Counted from the first letter of the stretch, positions 16,208 to 24,647 are shown. The stretch is 64,000 nucleotides of DNA from Paractinoplanes maris (GCF_023544465.1 NZ_JALPVL010000003.1:62001-126000), one strand, 5' to 3'. Notes: generated from the sequence alone by a model not told the origin. Numbers and translations are program-made.

Positions 16208-16345
16208 TCAGTCCTGGCGCCGGACCGGCGTCAGTCCTGGCGCCGGACCGGCGTCACTCCTGGCGCCGGACCGGCGTCACTCCTGGCGCCGGACCGGCGT
16301 CACTCCTGGCGCGGGACCGGCGTCACTCCTGGCGCGGGACCGGCG
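16208..16345. repeat. Six 23-bp tandem repeats at a convergent junction
   Basis: Six contiguous units at 16208, 16231, 16254, 16277, 16300 and 16323, each 23 bp, of the form tca-(g/c)tcctggcgc(c/g)ggaccggcg. The first four carry the small dyad cgccgg-a-ccggcg. A more degenerate unit lies just before (about 16184-16207). The array fills the gap between the dehydrogenase stop and the CDGSH gene, and its last unit supplies the final codons and stop of that gene. There are no spacers, so this is not CRISPR. Confidence 0.9.
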
Positions 16346-16544
16346 TCTCCCGGCCGGCCTCGGCGCGGAACTTGATGACCTTGTGGGTGCCGTCGCAGAA
16401 CGGCTTGGTCGCCGACTTTCCGCAGCGGCACAGCGCGATGGTGCCCCGGCCCGGGTCGATCGGCTCGCCGTCGGGTGTGAGGAGCTCGAAATCGCCGCGC
16501 ACGATGAGCGGCCCATCCGGATAGGGAACGATCGACGAGGACAT
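16323..16544 (-). CDS. CDGSH-type iron-sulfur protein
   Basis: A 73-aa protein predicted to bind a [2Fe-2S] cluster with three Cys and one His. The motif CRCGKSATKPFCDGTH occupies about residues 39-54 and matches the CDGSH signature (CxC...CDGTH). There is no membrane anchor, so it is a small soluble electron-transfer or redox-sensing protein. The last eight residues and the stop lie in the tandem repeat array, so the C-terminus has probably changed by repeat slippage. It is divergent from the diiron-type gene at 16619 with a 74-bp gap; these two families are commonly neighbours in actinobacteria, which supports a functional pair. Confidence 0.9.
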   Translation of the reverse strand: MSSSIVPYPDGPLIVRGDFELLTPDGEPIDPGRGTIALCRCGKSATKPFCDGTHKVIKFRAEAGRETPVPRQE

Positions 16545-16618
16545 GGCCGGTCGTATGCCCGGTGAGCTGCGGCCGAAACGAATCGTTTACGTGCCCTGGA
16601 TTCGGGAAGCTTGCGATC

Positions 16619-17614
16619 ATGCAACTACCCGCGGCCCGCGGCCGGGTCTCCGCCGCGCTCATCGACGTGCTCAGCGGCCGTGCCGCCAAACTGCCGGCCT
16701 TCGCGCGGTTCGACGGCGAGGAAGACCTGCACCTCACCCTTTTTGTCTGTTATGAGCTCGCCTACCGTGGCTGGGACGGCGTCGACGACTGCTGGGAGTG
16801 GGATCCCGGCATGCTGCGTCTGCGCACCGCCGCCGAGAACCGCTTCCTGGGGACACTGCACGATTTGGTCGGTGAGCCGGCGCGGGACGTGGACCCGGCT
16901 GCCGTACCGGCCGGTCTGGCCGAGGTCGTGGCGGCCGACGACGGGCCCGGGTTGTCCGGATACCTGCGCGGCCGGGCCACGCACGAGCAGTTCAAGGAGT
17001 TCGTCACGCACCGGTCGATCTATCACCTGCGCGAGGCCGACCCGCACTCCTGGGCGCTCCCCCGGCTGGGCGGGCGGGCCAAGGCGGCCCTGGTCGAGAT
17101 CCAGACCGACGAGTACGGCGGCGGGGTCGAGCGCCGCATGCACCAGGAACTGTTCAAACGGACGATGAGCTGGTTCGACCTCGACCTCACGTACGGGGCG
17201 TACGTGGACGCGGTCGGCGCGCCGACGCTCGCGGTCAACAACCTGATGTCGCTGTTCGGGCTGCACCGCCGGCGGCGCGGCATGATCCTCGGTCACCTGG
17301 CCGCCTACGAGATGACGTCGTCGCTGCCCAACCGGTCGTACGCCAACGGTCTGCGCCGGCTCGGCGGGGACGCCGACGCGACCGCGTTCTACGACGAACA
17401 CGTCGAGGCCGACGCCGTGCACGAGCAGATCGCCGCGTACGACCTGTGCGGCTCCTTCGCCGCCGCCGAGCCCGCCCTGGCCGGCGACGTGCTGTTCGGG
17501 GCGCGCTGTGCGCTGGCGGTCGACTCGCTCTGGGCGGGCAGCATTCTCGACACCTGGAGAAACGGCGGGTCGTCCCTGCGCGATTACACGATTCAACCAG
17601 TGCTGGCCGGGTAG
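16619..17614 (+). CDS. Iron-containing redox enzyme, heme-oxygenase-like diiron fold
   Basis: A 331-aa, mostly helical protein of the iron-containing redox enzyme family (heme-oxygenase-like diiron oxidases). ATG 16619 is chosen because conserved-looking sequence begins at MQLPAARGRVSAALID. Candidate metal ligands are in the helices ALVEIQTDEYGGGVERRMHQ and DEHVEADAVHEQIA, which carry the paired Glu/His pattern. Known relatives use O2 to cut C-N or C-C bonds of small substrates, but the substrate here is unknown. The divergent CDGSH gene could supply electrons; that is inference. The MBL-fold gene follows 34 bp downstream. Confidence 0.82.
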   Translation: MQLPAARGRVSAALIDVLSGRAAKLPAFARFDGEEDLHLTLFVCYELAYRGWDGVDDCWEWDPGMLRLRTAAENRFLGTLHDLVGEPARDVDPAAVPAGLAEVVAADDGPGLSGYLRGRATHEQFKEFVTHRSIYHLREADPHSWALPRLGGRAKAALVEIQTDEYGGGVERRMHQELFKRTMSWFDLDLTYGAYVDAVGAPTLAVNNLMSLFGLHRRRRGMILGHLAAYEMTSSLPNRSYANGLRRLGGDADATAFYDEHVEADAVHEQIAAYDLCGSFAAAEPALAGDVLFGARCALAVDSLWAGSILDTWRNGGSSLRDYTIQPVLAG

Positions 17615-17648
17615 TCGACCGCCCTCGTACCAAGGACGGAGGACACCC

Positions 17649-18479
17649 ATGCAAGCCAGCGTCACCTTCGTCGGCAACGCCACGACCCTGCTCCGGCTCG
17701 GGAACTTCACCCTGCTCACCGATCCGGCGTTCGGCCCGGCCGGCAGCCGGGTCTACCTCGGCTACGGGGCCTGGACCAAGCGCCTGCGGGACCCGGTGCT
17801 GGATGCCCTGCAGGGGACCAAGGTCGACGGGATCCTGCTGTCGCACCTGCACGGCGACCACTTCGACGCGGCCGCCCGGGCCTGGGTCGAGCCGACGCTG
17901 CCGATCCTGACCACGCCGGCGGCGTGCCGCAAACTGCGGCGCAAGCGTCATCTCGCCGTGCGCGGACTGCCGACCTGGGAATGTTACGAGTGGACACGGG
18001 AGCGCCAGCGGCTGCGCATCACCGCGGTGCCGGGTAAGCACGGCCCCGGAGCGGTGGATCGCCTCCTGCCCGACGTGATGGGATCGGTGGTCGAGCTCGA
18101 GATCGACGGACGCCTGGCCCTGCGGCTCTACATCACCGGTGACACGCTGGTGCACGACGCACTGGAGCAGATTCCCCGGCGGTTCGGCGACATCGACGCG
18201 ATGCTGATCCACCTCGGCGGCACCCGGCTGCTCGGCATGCTGCTCACGATGGACGGGCGCCAAGGTGTCGAGCTGGCCCACCTGATCCGGCCCGGGCTGA
18301 CCGTGCCGATCCACTACGACGACTACAAAGTGATGAAGTCGCCACTGTCCGACTTCCTGAACCGGGCCGGCGAGCAGGGGCTGAGCGGCGTGACACCGAT
18401 CACCCGCGGCGACACGCTGGAGCTGCCGTGGCGCTCCGGCCTGGACGGCTCGCACGCCGAACGCCGCGCGATGCCCTGA
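17649..18479 (+). CDS. MBL-fold metal-dependent hydrolase
   Basis: A 276-aa metallo-beta-lactamase-fold protein resembling UlaG/RomA-like hydrolases. ATG 17649 is supported by cggagga 6 nt upstream. Metal-binding motifs: LLSHLHGDHFD (about residues 60-70), VPGKHGPGA, LYITGDTLVHD and a late VPIHYDDYK. No signal peptide is present. It directly follows the diiron-family gene in the same direction. The reaction is unknown; RomA-like relatives include lactonases and phospholipid-cleaving enzymes. Confidence 0.88.
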   Translation: MQASVTFVGNATTLLRLGNFTLLTDPAFGPAGSRVYLGYGAWTKRLRDPVLDALQGTKVDGILLSHLHGDHFDAAARAWVEPTLPILTTPAACRKLRRKRHLAVRGLPTWECYEWTRERQRLRITAVPGKHGPGAVDRLLPDVMGSVVELEIDGRLALRLYITGDTLVHDALEQIPRRFGDIDAMLIHLGGTRLLGMLLTMDGRQGVELAHLIRPGLTVPIHYDDYKVMKSPLSDFLNRAGEQGLSGVTPITRGDTLELPWRSGLDGSHAERRAMP

Positions 18480-18504
18480 CCCGTTCCGGCCCGGTCCGCG
18501 CAGC

Positions 18505-18573
18505 CCGCCGCACCCCCGCTGCGCCTGCCGCCGCACCCTCGCTGCGCGTCCCGCCGCACCCCCCGCTGCGCGT
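18505..18573. repeat. Three imperfect 23-bp tandem repeats
   Basis: Three units starting at 18505, 18528 and 18551, of the form ccgccgcaccc(c)cgctgcgc(g)t, between the MBL gene stop and the stop of the convergent gene at 18578. They resemble in period and position the arrays at 16208 and 20868, although the sequence differs. Confidence 0.75.
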
Positions 18574-18577
18574 CCCG

Positions 18578-19969
18578 CTAGGCGAAGAGCAACCCGAGCG
18601 AGGATCCCGCCTGCCGGAGGCGGTCCAGCGCGTACGGGACGGGCATCGGCGGCGGCAGCGGGCGCCGCACCGGGCCGCCCAGCATGCGGGTCGCGTGACC
18701 GGTGGCGATGGGCAGCATCGGGTAGCGGCTCGCCGCGAAGCGATCGATCGGCTCGCGGTGGCGTGCGAACGAGGCCAGTGAGCGCCACTGCGCGAGGGTG
18801 GCCACCTGATCGCCCGCGTGTCCCGGCGGCTCCGGCAGGACGGTGACCCCGTCGAAGCGTTCGCTGCCCGCCAGCCACATCTCGGCCGCCTCGGCCGAGG
18901 CCCGGCCGGCTGACTCGCACCAGTACGGGGTCCGCCCGCTCGCCCGCGCCAGCCACGGGTCGAGCAGCCGGCCGGATTCGATCACGGCGCTGTCGTCCGG
19001 CCGCTCCCCGAACCACGACCGGGAGTCTGCGCGCCACTGTCGCACCAGGTCGGCGACGCAGGCGCTGAGGGTCTCGGGGCCGGCGTAGAGCAGGCGGTGC
19101 GACGACTGGCCGAGCCGGCCGAGATCGACGCCCAGCGAGGGTTCGCCCGACCGTTCGGCGTAACGCGGCGCGGTGTCCGGGTCGAGCTCGGGCCACGCGC
19201 CGGCCCCGAGCGACTCCAGGATCCGCCGGAACTCCGGGTTGGCCGGCGAGTAATCCTCGGGGCTGCTGCCGCCGACCGGGCTGCCGACCTGGAACCCGTG
19301 CCGGGCGGACACCGCCGTCACCGGCCAGGTGCGCAGGTCGCGCATCAGCAACGTGCTGCCGCCGGGCGCGAGCCGGGTGCGCAGGAAATGCTCGTACGCG
19401 GGGGGAAGGGTGACCCACCGCAAGTGGAACCGGACCGTCGAGCCGCAGAGCGGCCCACCGCGAAGCGGGTCGTGCACCTGCCGCACGGTCACCGACGGGT
19501 TCCGCGTGGTGATCATTCGGGCGAGTTCGGCCCCCCACCGCAGCGCACCGGGCCAGTCCCCGGCCGAGCCGCCCGGCCAGGTCACCGTGACCGGCACCGT
19601 GGTCGGCAGCCAGGCCGCCCCGAGACCGACCGCCAGATGTGCGGCCGAGCCGTGCGGCGACCCGAGCAGCACCGCCGGATACTCGGCCTCCCGGTAATGC
19701 CCGACGATCCACTCGGCGATCGCCTCGGCGTCGATCGCGCCGGCCAGGTCGTGCGGCACAGCCTCGGCGTACGCGTCCCGCGCGAGCTCGAACTGCCGGC
19801 GAGCCGGCGGCAGTTGCCCCCGCCGCCCGAGCAACGGCGTGCGCGCCACCCAGGCCCCGGCCTCGCCCGACACGGTCGACAGCAACACCCGGCACAGGCT
19901 GTCCGCACAGACGACGTTCCCGACCGGCAGCCCACCCCGAGCCGCCGGCATCGTCTCGTAGATCGTCAC
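18578..19969 (-). CDS. Hypothetical protein, about 463 aa
   Basis: I do not recognise this protein. The frame is open from 20050 (TTG); GTG 19969 is preferred because a ggggggag tract lies about 9 nt upstream and the first 27 codons look non-coding. A region at about residues 100-190 reads like a Rossmann-type core with a Gly-rich turn (YPAVLLGSPHGSAAHLAVGL, then TTVPVTVTWPGG). A middle part is rich in Trp and Asp (WPVTAVSARHGFQVGS; AGAWPELDPD). The C-terminal part (AEMWLAGSERFDGVTVL) ends with a proline-rich tail. No signal peptide or TM segment. The stop adjoins the 23-bp repeats. Confidence 0.65.
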   Translation of the reverse strand: MTIYETMPAARGGLPVGNVVCADSLCRVLLSTVSGEAGAWVARTPLLGRRGQLPPARRQFELARDAYAEAVPHDLAGAIDAEAIAEWIVGHYREAEYPAVLLGSPHGSAAHLAVGLGAAWLPTTVPVTVTWPGGSAGDWPGALRWGAELARMITTRNPSVTVRQVHDPLRGGPLCGSTVRFHLRWVTLPPAYEHFLRTRLAPGGSTLLMRDLRTWPVTAVSARHGFQVGSPVGGSSPEDYSPANPEFRRILESLGAGAWPELDPDTAPRYAERSGEPSLGVDLGRLGQSSHRLLYAGPETLSACVADLVRQWRADSRSWFGERPDDSAVIESGRLLDPWLARASGRTPYWCESAGRASAEAAEMWLAGSERFDGVTVLPEPPGHAGDQVATLAQWRSLASFARHREPIDRFAASRYPMLPIATGHATRMLGGPVRRPLPPPMPVPYALDRLRQAGSSLGLLFA

Positions 19970-20359
19970 CCGACTCAGCTCCCCCCAGATTCCAGGCGAG
20001 CTACCCACGCACCGGCGGACCAATCGGATCAGCGGTGTGAGCTGACTCAACGCCCGGCGTTATCACACTTTCGCGGTTGCCGCGGTCCGCGTCGCAGCAG
20101 TCCTGGCGGCGGTGGCTGAGCTGCGCTCCGTGTCCGACGCGCACGCTCCGATGCCGGCCCGCCCGACGTTCCCGGCGCACCGTGAGGAGCGCCTCTTTTC
20201 AAGCGTGTTTGGGAAGTGCGGTCGAGCGGCGGTGAGTCCCGGCGTCGGCTGGGTGCGCCGGAGAAGTCGAATACCGGTGCTTCCGCCGTGCGGCCGGGCG
20301 GCGCCTGAGCCCCGCCCGCGCCCGGCTCCACCTCCGACAAAACGCCCTAGGCTCGGACG
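19970..20359. other. Intergenic region, no gene recognised
   Basis: About 390 bp between divergent genes. The part 19970-20050 is open in the frame of the minus-strand gene and could be its N-terminus if TTG 20050 is used. The rest has no convincing ORF. A short hairpin-like gagg-agcg-cctc-tttt lies near 20184-20199. A -10-like taggct at about 20349-20354 just before ATG 20360 suggests a leaderless transcript for the GNAT gene. Confidence 0.5.
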
Positions 20360-20845
20360 ATGAGTGCCGATGTCCATCTGCGGTCTGTCCAGCCGGCCGA
20401 CGTCGACGTCTTCTTCCTCCAGCAGCAGGAGCTGGAAGCGCAGCGGCGGGCCAACTTCCGGGCGCGCGACCGGCCGGCCTTCACCGAGCACTGGACCCAG
20501 CGGATTCTGGGCGACCCCGACGTGAGCGCCCGGACCGTTCTGGCCGGCGGGGAGATCGCGGGCAACGTCGTCTCCTGGTGGCAGGGTGAGCACCGCGAGG
20601 TCGGCTACTGGCTCGGCCAGGCGTTCTGGGGTCGCGGTGTCGGGACGCGGGCGGTGACGCTCTATCTCGACGTGGAGCCGGTCCGGCCGTTGACCGCCAC
20701 CGCCGATGTCGGCAACACCGCGTCCATCCGCCTCCTCGAGCGCTGCGGCTTCACCGCGGTCGAGACCGTGCGCCAGGCGGATGTCGCTTTTGTCGTGCTG
20801 GAACTGCGCTCGGCCCCAGCCCCCACCTCCGCGCCGACGCGCTGA
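20360..20845 (+). CDS. GNAT-family N-acetyltransferase
   Basis: A 161-aa GNAT. Typical core features: beta strand ARTVLAGGEIAGNVVSW, acetyl-CoA loop region GYWLGQAFWGRGVGTRAVTL (the usual Q/RxxGxG/A turn reads WGRGVGTRA), and the C-terminal NTASIRLLERCGFTAVETVR strand found in RimJ/RimL-like proteins. The acceptor is unknown. There is no RBS before ATG 20360, but a taggct -10 element lies about 6 nt upstream, so the mRNA is probably leaderless. A 24-bp repeat array follows the stop. Confidence 0.9.
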   Translation: MSADVHLRSVQPADVDVFFLQQQELEAQRRANFRARDRPAFTEHWTQRILGDPDVSARTVLAGGEIAGNVVSWWQGEHREVGYWLGQAFWGRGVGTRAVTLYLDVEPVRPLTATADVGNTASIRLLERCGFTAVETVRQADVAFVVLELRSAPAPTSAPTR

Positions 20846-20867
20846 GCCCCGAGCCGCACCGGCGCGG

Positions 20868-21090
20868 GGTAGCGCGGGCAGCTCGGGGCGGGGTAGCGCG
20901 GGCAGCTCGGGGCGGGGTAGCGCGGACAGCTCGGGGCGGGGTAGCGCGGACAGCTCGGGGCGGGGTAGCGCGGACAGCCCGGCGCGGACAGCTCGGCTCC
21001 GGATGGTGCGGGCAGCCCGACGTAGACAGCTCGGCGCGGGGTGGCGCGGACAGCTCGGCGCGGGCGACTCGGGGCTGGGTTCGGCGCGTG
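20868..21090. repeat. 24-bp tandem repeat array at a convergent junction
   Basis: Four near-identical 24-bp units start at 20868, 20892, 20916 and 20940 (ggtagcgcgg(g/a)cagctcggggcgg). Degenerate copies built on cggacagctcggcgcgg continue to about 21090. The array fills the whole space between the GNAT stop (20845) and the MFS stop (21093). No spacers and no coding signal of its own. Confidence 0.85.
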
Positions 21091-21092
21091 AG

Positions 21093-22670
21093 TCAGCCCT
21101 CCAGGTCGGCCGGCTCTTTGTCGCGGGCGGGCAGGTCCAGGCTCGTCCGCAGGGTGGCGCGGGGCAGGAAGATCGCCGCGACCAGGCCGACCACCGCGAT
21201 GGCGGCCGAGATCAGGAAGATGTGCCCGGTGGCGTCGCCGTAGGCGGCCCGCACGATGTGCTGCACCGCCTCCGGCAGGGCGGCCACGTTGAGGCTGCCA
21301 CCGTCACCGCCCGACACCGGGATGCCGGCCGAGGCCAGATCGCGGGTGATCTGGTCGGTGACGCGGCGGGCCAGCACGGCACCCAGCACGGACACGCCGA
21401 TCGCGCCGCCCATCGAGCGGAAGAACGCGACGGTGGAGGAAGCGGCACCGATGTTGCGCAGCGGCACCGTGTTCTGGACGGCCAGCACCAGGTTCTGCAT
21501 GCTCGCGCCGACCCCGAGGCCGACCAGCAGCATGCCGAGGCCGACGAAGACCAGCGACGTCTCGTGGTCGATCGTGCTCAGCAGGGCGAAGCCCGCGAAG
21601 AGCACGACCAGACCCGCGATGATGTACGGCTTGATCGTGCCGGTGCGGGTGATGATGCGCCCGACGATGATCGACGAGATCAGCACGCCGGCCATCAGCG
21701 GGATGGTCAGCAGGCCGGCCTCGGTCGGGCTGTAGCCGCGGCCGATCTGGAAGTACTGACCCAGGAAGACCGCACCCCCGAACATGGCCATGCCGACCGC
21801 GAGGCTGGCCACGATCGACAGCGCGGTGGTGCGCTCGCGCACGATTTCGAGCGGCACGACCGGTTCCGCTGCGCGCTTCTCGACCACGACCGCGAGAACG
21901 AGCAGCAAGAGCGCTCCACCGACCATCGTGTAGGTCTGCCACGACGCCCAGGCGAACGTGCCGTCGACGAACGACACCCAGATGAGCAGGATGCTCACCC
22001 CGGCGGCGATCAGACCGGCCCCGAGGTAGTCGATCTTCACGTTCTCCCGGCGCTCGGTGTGCACGTGCAGGGTGAGCTGCAGCAGGATCAGCGCGACGAC
22101 GGCGAACGGCACCCCCACGAAGAAGCACCACCGCCAGCCCAGCCACGACGTGTCCACGATCAGGCCACCGAGCAGCGGCCCACCCACCGTGGCCAGCGCC
22201 ATCACGCCGCCGAGATAGCCGTTGTAACGACCGCGCTCCCGCGGCGGGATCATCGCCGCGATCACGACCTGCACCAGCGCCTGCAGACCGCCGACACCGA
22301 TGCCCTGGAACGCGCGGGCGGAGATGAGCTGCCCGGCGGACTGGCTGAAGCCGGCGATCACCGAGCCCAGCACGAAGATCACGATGGCGATCTGCACAAG
22401 CAGCTTCTTGCTGAACAGGTCGGCCAGCTTGCCCCAGATCGGGGTGGTTGCCGTGGCGGTGAGCAGGGTCGCCGTGACCACCCAGGTGTACTGGGTCTGA
22501 CTGCCCTCCAGCGCCCCGATGATCTTGGGAAGGGCGGTGGAGACGACCGTACTGCTGAGCAGCGCCACGAAAAGCACCAGCAGCAGGCCGCTCAAGGCCT
22601 CGAGGATCTGCCGGTGGGTCATGTCCTCCGCCGCCGGCGTCGCCGCCGGCCGGGTGGTGGGTGCGCTCAT
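21093..22670 (-). CDS. MFS drug exporter (DHA2-type, 14 TM)
   Basis: A 525-aa proton-coupled exporter. Motif evidence: TM1 LFVALLSSTVVSTALPKIIG; loop WGKLADLFSKKLLVQIAI; motif C-like GPLLGGLIVDTSWLGWRW; about 14 hydrophobic helices; acidic C-terminal tail (ARDKEPADLEG). ATG 22670 overlaps the MarR stop by 4 bp (ATGA) and has ggagg upstream, so regulator and pump are co-translated. Its substrates are unknown; co-transcription with MarR suggests induction by an exported phenolic or antibiotic-like compound. Confidence 0.94.
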   Translation of the reverse strand: MSAPTTRPAATPAAEDMTHRQILEALSGLLLVLFVALLSSTVVSTALPKIIGALEGSQTQYTWVVTATLLTATATTPIWGKLADLFSKKLLVQIAIVIFVLGSVIAGFSQSAGQLISARAFQGIGVGGLQALVQVVIAAMIPPRERGRYNGYLGGVMALATVGGPLLGGLIVDTSWLGWRWCFFVGVPFAVVALILLQLTLHVHTERRENVKIDYLGAGLIAAGVSILLIWVSFVDGTFAWASWQTYTMVGGALLLLVLAVVVEKRAAEPVVPLEIVRERTTALSIVASLAVGMAMFGGAVFLGQYFQIGRGYSPTEAGLLTIPLMAGVLISSIIVGRIITRTGTIKPYIIAGLVVLFAGFALLSTIDHETSLVFVGLGMLLVGLGVGASMQNLVLAVQNTVPLRNIGAASSTVAFFRSMGGAIGVSVLGAVLARRVTDQITRDLASAGIPVSGGDGGSLNVAALPEAVQHIVRAAYGDATGHIFLISAAIAVVGLVAAIFLPRATLRTSLDLPARDKEPADLEG

Positions 22671-23137
22671 CGCGCGGCCTCCTGATGGTGGTTCTTATCG
22701 AGTACGCCGGAGAACGCGGCGAGGAAACGGCCGAGATCAGCGCTGACCCGTTCGGTCTCGGCCGCCGGCCAGTCGGCCAGGGCGTGCTGCAGCAGATCGC
22801 CGAACCACTCCTGGGCCGCGCCCAGCAGCTCGTGGCCGGCCGCGGTCAGCGCCAGCGCCGACGCCCGGCGGTCGGCACTGTCGATACGGCGTTCGACCAG
22901 CCCCTGCCCGACCGCGGCGGCGACCGCCCGGCTGACCGTCGACGGGTCCAGCCCGGACCGCTCGGCCAGATCCTTGGCGTGGCAGCCACTGCCGGTCCCC
23001 GTACCGATTTCGTCGATCAGCTTGAGGACGCCGACCGTGCCGATCGGCACGTCCGGTCTCTCGCGCAGCCACTGCTGTCGCGCCTTGCGGATGAGCTGGG
23101 ACAGCTCGAGCAGCTGCGTCGCCAGCACGTCTTTCAT
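22667..23137 (-). CDS. MarR-family regulator
   Basis: A 156-aa winged-helix repressor; ATG 23137 (aggacgag upstream) is preferred over ATG 23176. The HTH is at about residues 50-80 (HAKDLAERSGLDPSTVSRAV) followed by the wing (LVERRIDSADRRASALALT) and dimerisation helices. It is the first gene of the operon with the MFS exporter and probably autoregulates from the 105-bp divergent gap to the DUF2332 gene. Confidence 0.92.
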   Translation of the reverse strand: MKDVLATQLLELSQLIRKARQQWLRERPDVPIGTVGVLKLIDEIGTGTGSGCHAKDLAERSGLDPSTVSRAVAAAVGQGLVERRIDSADRRASALALTAAGHELLGAAQEWFGDLLQHALADWPAAETERVSADLGRFLAAFSGVLDKNHHQEAAR

Positions 23138-23166
23138 CTCGTCCTGCCCTTGTCGGCCGTTGCGTG

Positions 23167-23239
23167 CATCAAGCATTCATCAAATCTGCGCAATGGGCAA
23201 GTTTGCACGTCGGGCAGTTTTTGCGCATGGCATCATGCC
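23167..23239. promoter_or_regulatory. Candidate MarR control region
   Basis: Two catcaa hexamers at 23167-23172 and 23178-23183 are 11 bp apart (one helical turn), just upstream of the MarR start. A perfect 11-bp dyad ggcat-c-atgcc at 23229-23239 lies 3 bp before ATG 23243 of the divergent gene. Either could be an operator; no binding protein is proven. Confidence 0.35.
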
Positions 23240-23242
23240 GCC

Positions 23243-24184
23243 ATGAGCACCGCCGAGTGGTACCTGGACTTCGCCGAGCGCCAGGCGCGCGGCACCTCGC
23301 CCACTTACGAGCGCCTGGCCCGGGCGGTCGCCCGCGACGACGAGTTGCTCGCCCTGCTCGACTCGGTGCCACCGCCCAAGCGGCAACCCAACCTGCTCTT
23401 CGCCGTCGTCCAATGGCTGGGCGGACCGGTCGCGGATCACGACCTTTTCCGTACGTTCGTCACGGCGCACTGGCCGGCCGTCGCGACCGAGCTGCGCTCC
23501 CGGGCCACGCAGACCAACGAGATCGGCCGGTCCGCGCTGGTGCTGCCGGTGCTGGCCGCGCTCCCCCAGCCGCTGGCGCTGATCGAGGTGGGCGCCTCGG
23601 CCGGGCTCAACCTCTACCCCGACCGATACCGCTACCGGTACGGGGATGTCGAGGTCGGCTCCTCGGGGCCGATGCTCCGCTGCGCCACCACCGGCCTGAC
23701 CCCACCCACCGCGCTCCCGCAGGTGGTGTGGCGAGCCGGCCTGGACCTGAACCCGCTCGACATCACCTCGGCGGCCGACCGTTCCTGGCTCGAGGCGCTG
23801 ATCTGGCCCGAGCACGAGCACCGCCGCGAGCGTCTGCGGGCCGCGGCGGCGATCGCCACCGCCGACCCGCCCCGGCTGATCCGCGGCGACCTCGTCGACG
23901 AGCTGCCGGCCCTGGTCGCCGCGGCGCCACCGGACGCCACCCGGGTCGTCTTCCACACGTCGGTGCTCTATCAGGTGCCGGCCGAGCGGCGGGCGGCGTT
24001 CCGCACGCTCGTCGGCTCGCTGCCGGTGCACTGGATCTCGATCGAGGGCTCGGACGTCGTCAGCTTCCCGGAGCTGCCACCGGCACCGGACGACGGCCGG
24101 CACCAGAACGTCCTGGCCCTCGACGGCAAGCCGCTGGCCTGGACCGAGGGCCACGGCCAGGAGATGACCTGGTTCGCCGGCTGA
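23243..24184 (+). CDS. DUF2332-family protein
   Basis: A 313-aa protein of a conserved actinobacterial and proteobacterial family of unknown function. Typical stretches: WYLDFAERQARGTSPTYERL at the N-terminus, RATQTNEIGRSALVLPVL, IEVGASAGLNLYPDRYRYRY and VVFHTSVLYQVPAERRAAF. The IEVGASAGLNL segment resembles the SAM-binding glycine loop of a methyltransferase, but the family has no proven reaction. Soluble, no signal peptide. ATG 23243 has no strong RBS; a small dyad precedes it directly. Confidence 0.87.
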   Translation: MSTAEWYLDFAERQARGTSPTYERLARAVARDDELLALLDSVPPPKRQPNLLFAVVQWLGGPVADHDLFRTFVTAHWPAVATELRSRATQTNEIGRSALVLPVLAALPQPLALIEVGASAGLNLYPDRYRYRYGDVEVGSSGPMLRCATTGLTPPTALPQVVWRAGLDLNPLDITSAADRSWLEALIWPEHEHRRERLRAAAAIATADPPRLIRGDLVDELPALVAAAPPDATRVVFHTSVLYQVPAERRAAFRTLVGSLPVHWISIEGSDVVSFPELPPAPDDGRHQNVLALDGKPLAWTEGHGQEMTWFAG

Positions 24185-24233
24185 CCGGCGTCCTGCCTCC
24201 CCGGAGGATGCGAGTCTTCACTACGCTGAGACT

Positions 24234-24647
24234 GTGTCCGATGAAGACGACCGCCCGGCGCGGATCGAGGACGTCCACGAGCTGGCCATGGCCATGCCCG
24301 ACGTCGTCGTGAACGGCGATAACCACCCGAGTTATGAGGCCGGCCGCAAGACGTTCGTCTTCTTCCGTACGCCTCGCAAGGACGCCTTCGACCCGGAGAC
24401 CGGTGAGCTGTACACCGATGTGGTCGTCTTCTACGTCGAGTCGGAGGCCGAGAAGCAGGCGCTCGTGCGGGACGAGAGCACGCCGTTCTTCACCACGCCG
24501 CACTGGAACGGCTATCTCGGCGTCCTGCTGCTGGCCCGCGACATCGGCCGGATCACCCGCGCCGAGCTGCGTGAGGTCGTGCAGGACGCCTGGCTGGCCC
24601 GGGCCCCCAAGCGAAAGGCAGCCGCGTGGCGAGCCGCCCGAGGATGA
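24234..24647 (+). CDS. MmcQ/YjbR-like protein
   Basis: A 137-aa protein with the YjbR/CyaY-like fold (HELAMAMPDVVVNGDNHPSY; KTFVFFRTPRKDA; PFFTTPHWNGYLGVLLLARD). These are small DNA-binding-like or adaptor proteins without a firm function. It starts with GTG 24234. There is no RBS, but tacgct at about 24222-24227 is a good -10 for a transcript starting at the GTG, so it is probably leaderless. The end overlaps the start of the next gene, suggesting coupling. Confidence 0.83.
   Translation: MSDEDDRPARIEDVHELAMAMPDVVVNGDNHPSYEAGRKTFVFFRTPRKDAFDPETGELYTDVVVFYVESEAEKQALVRDESTPFFTTPHWNGYLGVLLLARDIGRITRAELREVVQDAWLARAPKRKAAAWRAARG

Noticed and set aside
16208..16345. Tandem array as a CRISPR
   Set aside because: Units are contiguous with no spacers and there are no cas genes.
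20868..21090. Gly/Ser-Arg repeat protein read through the 24-bp array
   Set aside because: The frame runs antisense through the MFS gene and the repeat lies wholly in the convergent gap; nothing indicates translation.
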